Below are positions 8,565 through 17,150 of a DNA stretch of 37,696 nt, in pieces. The notes under the pieces were generated by a model, which saw only the letters and a list, made by a program, of their open reading frames with translations, was not told the DNA's origin and did not search any database. The DNA comes from Desulfonatronospira sp. Its GTDB lineage: Bacteria > Desulfobacterota > Desulfovibrionia > Desulfovibrionales > Desulfonatronovibrionaceae. A program made the position numbers and the translations under genes. Positions within the stretch are counted from its first letter, which is position 1; every line of letters begins with the position of its first letter. Location of the stretch: NCBI GenBank assembly GCA_007125075.1, contig SLDX01000001.1, positions 80,539 to 118,234 on the forward strand, read 5' to 3'.

Positions 8565-10364
8565 TTAGTAGCTCAAGCTGGCGAATTGTTCGATTTTGTC
8601 CTTATAGGCCAAAATGCCCTGCGTCAAACCATTGGCCATATGCATCAGAAAATCCTCGGACTGCAATAGCTGACGATCTTTCACATTGGTCAGATAACCC
8701 AGTTCCAGCAGGATGGCAGGCATCTGAGCACCCATGAGCACATAAAACGGAGCCTGTCTTACTCCGTTGTCGCCAAGAGCTGAAAATCTCTGCCGGCCAT
8801 GGCTGATTGTTGTAGTATGCACCTTCTGAGCCAGATCGCGGGATTCATTGATTTTGGAGCTGAGCATGAGATCGGTAAGGATGTACTGCAGATCTGAGAT
8901 TTTTTGAGTGGATACAGCGTTTTCTCTGGCAGCTACTCTTTTTGCGTCTTCTGACTGGGCAAAATTGAGGTAGTACACTTCAAACCCGCGGACATTGGGA
9001 TTGCGATGCGCATTGGCATGTACGGAGATAAAGAGGTCGGCCTTTTTGGAGTTGGCCATGGCTGTTCTTTCCTCCAGTGGAACAAAGACATCCTCGGTAC
9101 GGGTATATAAAACGTCAAAGCCTTTTGCCTCCAGCTTGCGTCCTAAAATCCTGGACATGCGTAAGGCAATATCTTTTTCTCTTATCCCGTGAGATACCGC
9201 ACCAGGATCTTTGCCCCCATGTCCGGGATCGATCATGATGGTCTGAACCTTGAGGCCCAACTGCTCCACCAGGCTTCCGGCGGCGATTTCCCTGCCCCGG
9301 GGATCAAGAGAAACCTGCGGTTCAGACTTTGCTGTCAGAGTTTTAAGACCTTTTTCAGGAGCATAGACATCAACCACTATGCGAAAAGGATTTTCCAGCG
9401 CGAAGACGCGAAAGTCTTCCAGATCCTGAATGTCCAGAACTACCCTGGATGTATCATGAGTATACTGGGCTGATCTTATACGGTTCAATATGCCGTCGGC
9501 TATGTTCTCTTCACCTTTAATGTTTCTGCCCCGGATGGTTTTTTCAAGATCGATGAACAGCCTGTGCACGGTGCCAAGGTCAGGATCGGGCTTAAGCAGT
9601 GTATGACTGAAATTGACCTGGGAATCAAGATCAAGAACCACCCGGGTATATTCATCACTGCTCCAGTGACGAATGGTCACAAGCTCTGATTCGTTCGATG
9701 CAGAACTCAAAGTTTTCCGGTGCGGATTCTCGAGTTCTGTGTTTGAATGTTTGTTTTCATCCAGCGATTCGGCAATATTTATGGTCTGTTCCTGGATGGA
9801 CCGTTCCCGGGGCGCTTCCAGAATACTGTTTGAACCGTTTGTCCTTCTTATCTTTTCCAGCTTCTTGCGGTCGAGCTCCGTTAAAATCTCTTGAGCCTTG
9901 TCCGTTACCGGGCCTGGAGAAAAACTATACACCACCCGCAGGTATTCAATATATGCCTGAGCAGAGTCCCTGTAATGATTCAGGTAAAGTCCGGCCTTTC
10001 GGTACTGGGCCTCGGCAGCCCGGGCATGAGTGGGGAAACCGCGCACTGTTTTTGTGTAAAATTCTTCAGCCTTTTCAAAATCAGAGCGCAGAAAAGACCT
10101 CTTGCCCAGTTCTTCATAAGTGCGGCCAAGATAAAAAAGTGCATCTGCAGCTTCCGGAGCTTCAGGGTTCTCACTGAAAGCCTGTTCAAAGTGTCTGGCT
10201 GTATCAAGCCAGTAAGAACGAAATTTAGATCTGTTTTCATCGCCGATCAGAGCATTGAAGGCCTTAATGCCCTGATCATAACCAGCTGAAGCTTCTTTGG
10301 AAAAAAAGGGCTGAAAAATAAGAAACAAAGCGATGAAGAAAGCGAGCAGCATATTTTGACGCAT
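8565..10364 (-). CDS. amiC: Periplasmic N-acetylmuramoyl-L-alanine amidase with TPR and AMIN domains
   Basis: 599 aa. A signal peptide (cleavage after KEASA, about residue 27) is followed by a TPR-like helical region (about 30-170: ADALFYLGRTYEELGKRSF, AEAQYRKAGLYLNHY), a Ser/Asn-rich linker, an AMIN domain (about 225-335: IRHWSSDEYTRVVLDLDS, SRVVLDIQDLEDFRVF) and a C-terminal Amidase_3 domain (from about 375). Zinc and catalytic residues are visible: DPGHGGKDPGA, IREKDIALRM, LFISVHANA and ILLELGYLTN. It cuts the stem peptide from glycan strands during septum splitting; AMIN domains target septal peptidoglycan. The N-terminal TPR portion is absent from E. coli AmiA/B/C. The GGAG ribosome site lies in the end of glmS, whose stop is 3 bp upstream, so the two are coupled. 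AmiC is assigned by type only. Confidence 0.93.
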   Translation of the reverse strand: MRQNMLLAFFIALFLIFQPFFSKEASAGYDQGIKAFNALIGDENRSKFRSYWLDTARHFEQAFSENPEAPEAADALFYLGRTYEELGKRSFLRSDFEKAEEFYTKTVRGFPTHARAAEAQYRKAGLYLNHYRDSAQAYIEYLRVVYSFSPGPVTDKAQEILTELDRKKLEKIRRTNGSNSILEAPRERSIQEQTINIAESLDENKHSNTELENPHRKTLSSASNESELVTIRHWSSDEYTRVVLDLDSQVNFSHTLLKPDPDLGTVHRLFIDLEKTIRGRNIKGEENIADGILNRIRSAQYTHDTSRVVLDIQDLEDFRVFALENPFRIVVDVYAPEKGLKTLTAKSEPQVSLDPRGREIAAGSLVEQLGLKVQTIMIDPGHGGKDPGAVSHGIREKDIALRMSRILGRKLEAKGFDVLYTRTEDVFVPLEERTAMANSKKADLFISVHANAHRNPNVRGFEVYYLNFAQSEDAKRVAARENAVSTQKISDLQYILTDLMLSSKINESRDLAQKVHTTTISHGRQRFSALGDNGVRQAPFYVLMGAQMPAILLELGYLTNVKDRQLLQSEDFLMHMANGLTQGILAYKDKIEQFASLSY

Positions 10365-10367
10365 GGA

Positions 10368-12191
10368 TCACTCCACAGTTACGCTTTTGGCCAGGTTTCG
10401 GGGTTGATCTACATCCTTGCCCAGGTACACGGCCATTTCATAAGCGAAAAGCTGCAGTGCCGGCAAGACCAGGAAACTGTTCAATGGATCAATAACTTTG
10501 GGCAACTCCCATCTTTCATCAGCATCCAGCTCCACCCCGGGATTGGTCAGAGCAAGAACAGGACCGCTGCGGGCTTTGATTTCCATTAGATTGGACTTGA
10601 TCTTGCTTAAAAGATCGTTTTCCAGAGCCAGAGCAAAAGTAGGGACATCAGGTTCAATCAAGGCTATGGGACCATGCTTTAATTCTCCAGCTGCATAGCC
10701 CTGAGCATGGATATATGAAATTTCCTTAAGTTTTAATGCTCCCTCCAGAGCCAGTGGAAAATATATCCCCCGGCCGACATAAAATAAACTGCGAGCTCTG
10801 GAGTACCTGGAACACAATTCCCGGGCCCTGATCTGCATTTGAGGCAGTTGGGCCTGAAGCAGGTCAGGAAGTTCGTTTAGAAATGACAGGTATTTGTTCA
10901 AAGCCCTGGAGTCCAGATTTTTTTTTGACTGGGCAAAGTAAAGTCCCAGAAGATAAAGCATGACCAGCTGACTGCACATGGCTTTGGTCGAAGCCACGCT
11001 GATTTCGGGACCGGCCTGAGTATAGAGCACTCTGTCGGCTCCCCGGGCCACACTGGAACCCAGGACATTGCATAGACCCAGAACAGGAAGACCGTGTTCA
11101 CGGACCATGTGCTGACCGGCCAGAGTGTCCGCGGTTTCTCCGGACTGACTGATGCTCAAATACAGGGTATCCTTTTCCTGGATCAAAGACCTGTATCTGA
11201 ATTCTGAAGCTATCTCCACGTTTACCGGTATGCCGGCAAGGCTCTCCAGAACGTATTTGCCCCATAATCCTGCATGATATGAGGTGCCGCAGGCCACCAC
11301 CTGCACCCTGGAGGGAACAGGCATGTCTTCCAGTTCCTCAAGAATAATTCTGTTCTTTTTGTGGTCTATTCTGCCGGCCAGGCAATCGGTCAGCACCTTT
11401 GGCTGCTCCATGATCTCCTTGAGCATGAAGTGCTTGTATCCCCCCTTCTGAGCGGCCTGCACATCCCAGGCGATGTGGTGAATCTTCTTTAAGGTGTGCT
11501 CCAGGATGGAGGCCTGATAAACATTCCACTGACCGGAATCCATTTCTACAAGTTCATCATCTTCGAGAAAAACAACCTCCCGGGTAAAGGGCAGAAAAGC
11601 AGGTATATCTGAAGCAACAAAATTTTCTCCGGTGCCGATGCCCAGAACCAGCGGGCTGGCTTTTCTGGCCGCCCAAACTTTGCCTGGATGATCTTTGCTG
11701 ATCAAGGCAAAGGCGTATGAACCATGAACCTGGGACATGCTCCAGGCCAGGGCTTTGAGGATGGAACCGTAATGATTCAAGGCATGGGCAATAAGGCAGA
11801 CCAGAACCTCTGAGTCCGTTTCAGAACGAAAAGTACATCCCTGATCACTCAGCATGGTTTTGAGCTGCTGATAATTTTCGATTATTCCATTGTGCACCAG
11901 GGCCAGATTCAAGTGGACATCCAGGTGGGGATGGGCGTTGACCTCATTGGGCAAGCCATGAGTGGCCCATCTGGTATGCCCGATCCCACTGGTGGCGTGC
12001 AGCACCTCGCCACCAGCAAGTTTTTGTTCCAGGGACTGCAGTTTTCCTGCAGCCCGAAAAAGATGCAGGCGTCCTGAATGGACGAAGGCCAGTCCGGCTG
12101 AATCATAGCCGCGGTATTCAAGGCTTTTCAGGCCACGAATAATGGCCGGCACAGCTGGCCGGTGACCGGTATAAGCAATTATTCCACACAT
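10368..12191 (-). CDS. glmS: Glutamine-fructose-6-phosphate aminotransferase (isomerizing)
   Basis: Makes glucosamine-6-phosphate from fructose-6-phosphate and glutamine, the entry point to UDP-GlcNAc for peptidoglycan and lipid A. The ORF track starts at 12230, but the correct start is ATG 12191, giving MCGIIAYTG with the N-terminal nucleophile Cys2 after Met removal (607 aa, normal length). The glutaminase domain has LEYRGYDSAG, GIGHTRWATHG and FRSETDSEVL; two SIS sugar-isomerase domains follow (ACGTSYHAGL, SISQSGETADTL, SVASTKAM) and the typical C-terminus ends LAKSVTVE. It lies 85 bp downstream of rdgB and 3 bp from the amidase. The gap to rdgB is too short to hold a glmS ribozyme. Confidence 0.97.
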   Translation of the reverse strand: MCGIIAYTGHRPAVPAIIRGLKSLEYRGYDSAGLAFVHSGRLHLFRAAGKLQSLEQKLAGGEVLHATSGIGHTRWATHGLPNEVNAHPHLDVHLNLALVHNGIIENYQQLKTMLSDQGCTFRSETDSEVLVCLIAHALNHYGSILKALAWSMSQVHGSYAFALISKDHPGKVWAARKASPLVLGIGTGENFVASDIPAFLPFTREVVFLEDDELVEMDSGQWNVYQASILEHTLKKIHHIAWDVQAAQKGGYKHFMLKEIMEQPKVLTDCLAGRIDHKKNRIILEELEDMPVPSRVQVVACGTSYHAGLWGKYVLESLAGIPVNVEIASEFRYRSLIQEKDTLYLSISQSGETADTLAGQHMVREHGLPVLGLCNVLGSSVARGADRVLYTQAGPEISVASTKAMCSQLVMLYLLGLYFAQSKKNLDSRALNKYLSFLNELPDLLQAQLPQMQIRARELCSRYSRARSLFYVGRGIYFPLALEGALKLKEISYIHAQGYAAGELKHGPIALIEPDVPTFALALENDLLSKIKSNLMEIKARSGPVLALTNPGVELDADERWELPKVIDPLNSFLVLPALQLFAYEMAVYLGKDVDQPRNLAKSVTVE

Positions 12192-12276
12192 TTCTGGCCA
12201 AGCTCCGAGTTTGAGTTCATTACTGCACAAAAAAAAATACTAGACGCATGAAATCTCTCTAAAGATCAATAATTCA

Positions 12277-12939
12277 CTAAGATACATTGTCTGCAATTCG
12301 GCGCAGAAATTCATCCCAGTGCTTCATAAGCTCTGCCAGTGCCCTTCCCCGGTGACTGCGCGAGTTTTTCTGTGAAGGGTTCATCTGTGCTGCAGTAAGA
12401 CCTATTTCTGGATCATAAAATAAAGGGTCGTAGCCAAAACCATCCCTTCCCCGGGGCTCTTTCAGGATCGTGCCCGTCCATTCACCCCGGACTTCAATGT
12501 TTTGGCCTCCAGGGGCAAAAGCGTACAGAACACTGACAAAACTGGCTCTGCGTTCATCGCCGGAAAGATGTTGCATTCTGCGCAACAGCTTGCGGTTGTT
12601 CTCCTCATCTGTCGCCTGCGGACCGGCATAGCGGGCGGAGTAAACCCCGGGCTCGCCGTTCAGGGCCGGAACAACCAGTCCGGAGTCATCAGCTACGGCC
12701 AGGAGTCCGGTAGCATGGGTAACGGCCACGGCCTTGATGCGGGCGTTTTCTTCAAATGTGGACCCTGTTTCCGGAATATCTCCGATTTTTGGATACCTAT
12801 CCAGGCCGATGATCTTCAAGTCCGGTTGCACAGCAGTCAGCAGTTCTTCCAGCTCTTTGATCTTTCCCTGATTGCGGGTGGCCAGAACAGCGGTCAATTT
12901 TTCTTTAAGCATATTCCCCATGATTTTCCTGCAGGCCAT
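12277..12939 (-). CDS. rdgB: Non-canonical purine NTP pyrophosphatase (dITP/XTP)
   Basis: Hydrolyses dITP, XTP and related NTPs to the monophosphate, keeping damaged purines out of DNA and RNA. Hallmarks of the HAM1/RdgB family are ATRNQGKIKELEELL, ADDSGLVVPALNGEPGVYSARYAG, GRDGFGYDPLFYDP and SHRGRAL. The track ORF opens at a TTG (12969) overlapping the HesA stop; I prefer ATG 12939 (MACRKIMGN, 220 aa), preceded by AGGACAG. ATG 12912 (MLKEKLTAV) is also possible, and the conserved domain starts only there. It is the last gene of the AOR-moaD-hesA run and is followed by glmS. Confidence 0.93.
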   Translation of the reverse strand: MACRKIMGNMLKEKLTAVLATRNQGKIKELEELLTAVQPDLKIIGLDRYPKIGDIPETGSTFEENARIKAVAVTHATGLLAVADDSGLVVPALNGEPGVYSARYAGPQATDEENNRKLLRRMQHLSGDERRASFVSVLYAFAPGGQNIEVRGEWTGTILKEPRGRDGFGYDPLFYDPEIGLTAAQMNPSQKNSRSHRGRALAELMKHWDEFLRRIADNVS

Positions 12940-12965
12940 GTCTTCTGTCCTGCTGAACCAAGCGC

Positions 12966-13805
12966 TCAAAGTTTAAGCATTTGAAAGGCAAATGTATCCA
13001 GATCAGCCAGAAACACCTTATTGCGCAGTTGAGGTTTTTGTCCAGAAAGAACGTTGATTGCCTCCTGGGCCTGAATTGCGGCAATCATGCACACTATGGT
13101 CGCCAGATTGCCCAGGAGGTCTTCGGCGCTTTGCTCCCGGCCATCCGGCCAGAAAGCTGCCGGGTCCTTGTCTCCGGGATAGACTGTGCAGGCCAGTCCT
13201 GTTTTGCCGGCCACAAAGCCGGTGATCAATGCTCGGCCATGTTTTTGCGCGGCCAGGAGCAGATTCTTTCTGAAATCAGTGCCCCCAAGGCAGTCAAGGA
13301 CCAGATCCACCCGCATCAGTGTATCCGGAAGATCTGAAGATTCAAGAAAACCTGAGCAGAGCTCGAGCCGGGTAAAAGGGTTGATTCTCCTGACTCGTTC
13401 CAGGGCGGCTTTCTGTTTGGACGTGCCCAGATGGTCCATGCTTCCCAGTATCTGTCGATTGAGATTGCTTTCCTCAAAAACATCACCATCAGCGACCAGG
13501 CACGTCCCCACTCCCGTGCGAACCAGCAGCTCCAGAACGTAACCCCCGAGGCCTCCTGCTCCAACGATCAGAATTCTTGAGCAGGCCAGAGCCAGCTGCA
13601 TCTTCAAAGTCATTGAGCTGTAATTGCGCAGATATCTTTCAAGACTGATCCCGTTTCTTAAAGTCAACTGCTGGGCTGAAAGCGGATCCAGGCCGTGAGT
13701 CCTGGCCAGCTTGAGCAAATTCCTGCCTGAAATCCAGGCAAAAGGATAATTCTGCCCTGTCCTGCTGGCCGAAATCACGGCCCGGATGAAATCACTTTCG
13801 GACAT
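12966..13805 (-). CDS. HesA/MoeB/ThiF-family adenylyltransferase
   Basis: 279 aa from ATG 13805, chosen because GGAGG sits 10 nt upstream; the ORF track's GTG 13820 adds five residues. This E1-like enzyme activates the C-terminal glycine of a ubiquitin-fold sulfur carrier with ATP. An N-terminal helix bundle (about 1-95) precedes the Rossmann domain: RILIVGAGGLGGYVLELLVRTGVG, VADGDVFEESNLNRQI (the SNLNRQ signature), DLVLDCLGGTDFRKNLL and FVAGKTGLACTVYPGD. The two CxxC zinc pairs of classic MoeB are not visible, which points to the HesA-like AOR-linked subgroup. The preceding moaD-like gene ends in Gly-Gly-Gly four bases upstream, so this enzyme most likely activates that carrier. Its role in tungsto/molybdopterin sulfuration is inferred. 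Confidence 0.9.
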   Translation of the reverse strand: MSESDFIRAVISASRTGQNYPFAWISGRNLLKLARTHGLDPLSAQQLTLRNGISLERYLRNYSSMTLKMQLALACSRILIVGAGGLGGYVLELLVRTGVGTCLVADGDVFEESNLNRQILGSMDHLGTSKQKAALERVRRINPFTRLELCSGFLESSDLPDTLMRVDLVLDCLGGTDFRKNLLLAAQKHGRALITGFVAGKTGLACTVYPGDKDPAAFWPDGREQSAEDLLGNLATIVCMIAAIQAQEAINVLSGQKPQLRNKVFLADLDTFAFQMLKL

Positions 13806-13809
13806 GAAA

Positions 13810-14049
13810 TCAGCCTCCACCTATAGCCGGGAAAAGGCCCACCCGGTCATTGTCTGAAAGCCTTGCATCTGCATGAGCGTTTTGGCCATTGACAAAGATA
13901 ATTTTCACGTCGTTCTCGGAAATGCCGAGTTTACGGATGATATCCCGGGGAGTTGATCCTGTATCCAGTTCCATGCGGCCATCAGGAGGAGTGAACCCTG
14001 ACAGAGATGCAAAACAGGAAACTTGAACGCGCATATTTTCACTGCTCAT
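13810..14049 (-). CDS. MoaD/ThiS-family small sulfur carrier
   Basis: 79 aa from ATG 14049 (MSSENMRVQVSC); the track ORF opens at a TTG further upstream. It is a ubiquitin-like beta-grasp protein: VQVSCFASLSGFTPPDGR, a middle TPRDIIRKLGISENDVKIIFVNGQ, and RLSDNDRVGLFPAIGGG at the end. The C-terminal Gly-Gly(-Gly) is the site adenylated and thiocarboxylated in MoaD and ThiS. It lies between AOR and the HesA/MoeB-like gene, which argues for molybdopterin synthesis rather than thiamine. No MoaE partner is present in the window, so it may supply sulfur to an unlinked MoaE or to another acceptor. Confidence 0.88.
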   Translation of the reverse strand: MSSENMRVQVSCFASLSGFTPPDGRMELDTGSTPRDIIRKLGISENDVKIIFVNGQNAHADARLSDNDRVGLFPAIGGG

Positions 14050-14164
14050 TTTGTTCAACCGGATCTTAACCAATGGAGAATAATTTAATCGCGCAATGTC
14101 GCTCTGATACGTTCAAGCCTGAATAAGCTTTGAATCTTTAAATTCAGCATTGGCGGATACAATG

Positions 14165-15904
14165 TCATGATTCCACTTTGGCCTTTTGCAGTTCCTCCAG
14201 GCTGAAATCCCATTTTCCATTATGCGGAGGAAGCTCTTCATTGATAAAGAAGTCCGGAAGCTGATCATGCACACTGGTAAAGCCTGCATCGCGGTTGAAG
14301 GAGTATTCGTCCCTCAGAATTTCCATTCCGGTCCTGCCGATGTCGTCAACAGTAAAAGTGATTCCGAATTTGGAGCTTATGAGCCTGGCAATGACTTCCA
14401 GGGCATCTTGGGTATCCAGTACAGCAAAAGCGACAAACAGGCAAAATCCAGTGGAATCCACTGCCGCAGTGGCGATCTGCAGATTTTTGGAAGTCTCCAC
14501 GTTACCTTGTTTGCCCAGAGGATCGATGTCTCCGCCCACTTTGAGAATATTCTGGCAGATGGCATAGCCGGCAGTGTGATCAGCGCCCATGGAACTGGTG
14601 GCATAAGTTACACCTACGCCCTTGGCCGCCCTGGGATCGTAGGCTGGAATGGACTGCTTCTTGACCACAGGCACCCGGTCAACCCCCAGGGCGTCAGCGG
14701 TATATGCTGTGCCGTTGGCGATGATCACCCCCAGATAATCTGCAGGATCATAAACTCTTTTTAAAAGATCAATGGCGGCCTGTCCATCACCCCAGGGAAT
14801 AATGCCCCCTTCCATGGCCATGGCCAGGGTTGTACCGGTTTCAATGGTGTCCAGTCCCAGATCGTCGCACAAACGATCCAGCATGGCAATTTGATCCATG
14901 TCGGATATGAGCAGATTGGAACCAAAAGCCCAGACAGTTTCATATTCAAAACCTGAGGTCAGGTATGTACCATTTTCGTCGCAGTATTTCTGGGAACACT
15001 GGATCACACATCCGGCATGACAGCCCTCTCTGGCGATGCCGGCACGCTGATTGATGATTTCAACCATCTTTTCACCGCTGATCTGTGCTGCCTGGTCAAA
15101 CCTTCCCGAACGAAAATTTTTCGTTGGCAGTGCTCCAGCCTCGTTGATGATGTTAATTAAAATGGATGTACCGTAGCCGGGCAAACCCTGGCCGGTTACC
15201 GGATGATTGATCAGAATTTCAGCCCATCTTTTGGAGGCTGCCTTGAAGGCCTCCTTGTCGGCTATGCTTTGACCGGGGCCTCCCTGGGCATCAATAACAA
15301 TGGCCTTGATTTTTTTCGATCCCATGAGCGCGCCAAGGCCGCCTCGACCAGCTGCCCTGCTGGGATTGCCTTTGGGATCAGTAAACATGATGGCTGAGGC
15401 CAGGCGGCTGTTTTCTCCGGCAGGACCAATGACCATGATGCCTGCCTTTTGTCCGAAACGTTCAAACAGTTTGGCTGAGGCTTCATAGGTTCCAAGACCG
15501 GCTATTTCCGGCAGCTCCAGAAAATCCACTCCGTCTTTGGTGATAAAAATGGTCTGATGAGGCGCCTTAGGGTCGGGCTTGTCCTCAAGGACAAAGCCGG
15601 TGATATCCAGCTTGGCAAGTTTCTGGGCAAAAGTTCCTCCGGAATTGGATTCCTTGATGGTCCCGGTTAAGGGTGATTTGCCGCCAACGGATATTCTGCC
15701 GGTATTGGCGGCGGCAGTGCCGGTCAACAGCCCCGCAGCCACGACCAGCTTGTTGGCCGCGCTCAAGGGGTGACAGGTAGGGGGGACCTCACGGCGAACA
15801 AGTCTTGAAGTCAGGGCCCGCCCGCCAAGACCTGAGTAATCCCCGGACTGATCTTCGAACACAGCTTTTTTTGTTCGCGTGTTGATGCGCAACAGTCTGG
15901 CCAT
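14165..15904 (-). CDS. aor: Aldehyde:ferredoxin oxidoreductase (tungsten/molybdopterin enzyme)
   Basis: 579 aa from ATG 15904, behind an excellent AGGAGGATAACC site; the longer track ORF (609 aa) adds a non-conserved hydrophobic leader. Oxidises aldehydes to carboxylates using a bis-pterin tungsten cofactor and one [4Fe-4S] cluster. Family features include a start like ARLLRINTRTKKAVFE, GRALTSRLV, TGRISVGGKSPLTGTIKESNSGG, NPSRAAGRGGLGALMGSKKIKAI and GADHTAGYAI. The cluster cysteines are in REGCHAGCVIQC (three Cys spaced CxxxCxxxC, about residues 292-300) plus the one in STGFCLFV (about residue 490). It opens the run aor-moaD-hesA-rdgB and is divergent from a radical-SAM gene. Aldehyde specificity cannot be read from sequence. 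Confidence 0.95.
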   Translation of the reverse strand: MARLLRINTRTKKAVFEDQSGDYSGLGGRALTSRLVRREVPPTCHPLSAANKLVVAAGLLTGTAAANTGRISVGGKSPLTGTIKESNSGGTFAQKLAKLDITGFVLEDKPDPKAPHQTIFITKDGVDFLELPEIAGLGTYEASAKLFERFGQKAGIMVIGPAGENSRLASAIMFTDPKGNPSRAAGRGGLGALMGSKKIKAIVIDAQGGPGQSIADKEAFKAASKRWAEILINHPVTGQGLPGYGTSILINIINEAGALPTKNFRSGRFDQAAQISGEKMVEIINQRAGIAREGCHAGCVIQCSQKYCDENGTYLTSGFEYETVWAFGSNLLISDMDQIAMLDRLCDDLGLDTIETGTTLAMAMEGGIIPWGDGQAAIDLLKRVYDPADYLGVIIANGTAYTADALGVDRVPVVKKQSIPAYDPRAAKGVGVTYATSSMGADHTAGYAICQNILKVGGDIDPLGKQGNVETSKNLQIATAAVDSTGFCLFVAFAVLDTQDALEVIARLISSKFGITFTVDDIGRTGMEILRDEYSFNRDAGFTSVHDQLPDFFINEELPPHNGKWDFSLEELQKAKVES

Positions 15905-15959
15905 GGTTATCCTCCTGGTTTGCTGGTGGATGGAATATTGGACTAAAAGAAGATAATCG

Positions 15960-15989
15960 CTTATAACAAAAATGGAAATAATCTGTAAA
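15960..15989 (-). promoter_or_regulatory. Candidate sigma70 promoter of aor
   Basis: Minus strand: TTTACA, 18-bp spacer, TATAAG (five of six consensus bases each). The predicted start near 15953 would give a leader of about 50 nt with the AGGAGG site at its end. Confidence 0.5.
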
Positions 15990-15995
15990 GACAAC

Positions 15996-16025
15996 TTGGC
16001 CCCGTGCCTGTTAAAAAGTTACAAT
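15996..16025 (+). promoter_or_regulatory. Candidate sigma70 promoter of the radical-SAM gene
   Basis: Plus strand: TTGGCC, 18-bp spacer, TACAAT. The predicted start near 16032 leaves a leader of about 18 nt holding GGGAGGA. The -35 boxes of this and the aor promoter are only 6 bp apart, back to back. Confidence 0.45.
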
Positions 16026-16049
16026 ATTTAAATGTCCGGGAGGATTTTG

Positions 16050-17090
16050 ATGAGTTTTAGAGATGACTTGGCCGCGCTTGGCTACCCCAGACTGGATTGG
16101 ATACAGGTGGGGATTACGAGCAGCTGCAACGCTGCCTGTATTTATTGTCCCCATCGCGTTTATCAAAAAGCCGGTCGATGCAGACATATGTCCATGAAGG
16201 TATTTAGTTCTCTGTCTCCTGCCTTTGCCCGCACCGGTCTTGTCTATCTTCAGGGTTGGGGTGAGCCCATGCTCCATCCGGAATTTTTGACAATGCTGAA
16301 TTTGGTCAAAAAAAAGGGAGCTGAAGCCGGAGTAACCAGTAACGCTACTTTATTGACTGAAGAAAGGATCAAAAGACTGGTGGATCAGGGTCTTGATGTT
16401 TTAAGCTTCTCTGTTGCCGGAGTCGAAGACCGGATCAACGATCAGATAAGGCCTGGAAGTCCCTTGAAGCAGGTTTTAAAAGCTCTGGAAACAGTGCACA
16501 GAGTCAAGGCCAGAGCAGGAAGTCCAACTCCGCGGATACACCTGGCCCACATGCTTCTGGCTTCAAGACGCAGGGACATCGCGAAGATGGCCAGGTTTTT
16601 CAATGCGCTTGCCCTGGATCAGATAGTAGTCAGCACCTTGACCCTGGCTGTAAGCCCGGAAATGGAAAAGGAAAAATATCCGGCAAAAAGCCCTGAAGAT
16701 TATGAACAATTCAAAAAGGAACTTTTGGACATGCGCTCAGATGTGGATGTCCGGGACCGTGTCTTCTTTCACCTTTACAATCCTTATGCTCCGCCAGGCG
16801 CGTGTTCGGAAAACATACAAAGATCCTGCTACGTGAATGTTGAGGGGAACATTCTGCCCTGCGTATATACTGATGTCAGCGGGAAGCAGCCGGTGCACAA
16901 GTATTTTCTGAGTAAAAAATATCCGCTTTATCCTCTGGAATTCGGGCAGTTGTCCAGCGCTGCGCTGAAGAAGATCTGGTACGGAGAAAAATATCGCGGG
17001 TTCAGAGCAGGAATGTCCAAAGGCTTATGCCCGGAAACATGTACTGTCTGTTGCAAGCGTTATATAACCGATCTGAAGAAGGAACAATGA
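16050..17090 (+). CDS. Radical SAM protein with SPASM domain, AOR-associated
   Basis: 346 aa from ATG 16050, which has GGGAGGA upstream; the track start at 16032 would precede that site. The core CNAACIYCPHR (CxxxCxxC) near residue 28 binds the SAM [4Fe-4S] cluster; VYLQGWGEPMLHPEF is the GGE-like SAM motif. The C-terminal part has extra cysteines typical of a SPASM domain binding auxiliary clusters: CSENIQRSCYVNVEGNILPC, then CPETCTVCCKRY. Family knowledge: SPASM proteins next to AOR genes are known in Pyrococcus and others and are proposed to modify the tungsten cofactor or help mature AOR; no biochemical role is firmly settled. Here the gene is divergent from aor with a shared, compact promoter region, which supports the link. 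Peptide modification is an alternative, but no precursor peptide was seen nearby. Confidence 0.9.
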   Translation: MSFRDDLAALGYPRLDWIQVGITSSCNAACIYCPHRVYQKAGRCRHMSMKVFSSLSPAFARTGLVYLQGWGEPMLHPEFLTMLNLVKKKGAEAGVTSNATLLTEERIKRLVDQGLDVLSFSVAGVEDRINDQIRPGSPLKQVLKALETVHRVKARAGSPTPRIHLAHMLLASRRRDIAKMARFFNALALDQIVVSTLTLAVSPEMEKEKYPAKSPEDYEQFKKELLDMRSDVDVRDRVFFHLYNPYAPPGACSENIQRSCYVNVEGNILPCVYTDVSGKQPVHKYFLSKKYPLYPLEFGQLSSAALKKIWYGEKYRGFRAGMSKGLCPETCTVCCKRYITDLKKEQ

Positions 17091-17150
17091 GAAAGAGACG
17101 GAACGATTTCCCCTTTGAGAAATGCAGGTAAAGGTGCAGGTGTGGTTGGT

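Noticed and set aside
12192-12276. Possible glmS ribozyme or riboswitch upstream of glmS
   Set aside because: Only 85 bp separate rdgB and glmS, too short for the ribozyme, and no matching structure was seen.
14119-14147. CTGAAT/ATTCAG inverted repeat between aor and moaD as a terminator
   Set aside because: Stem of only six AT-rich pairs with a long loop and no T-run on the transcribed strand.
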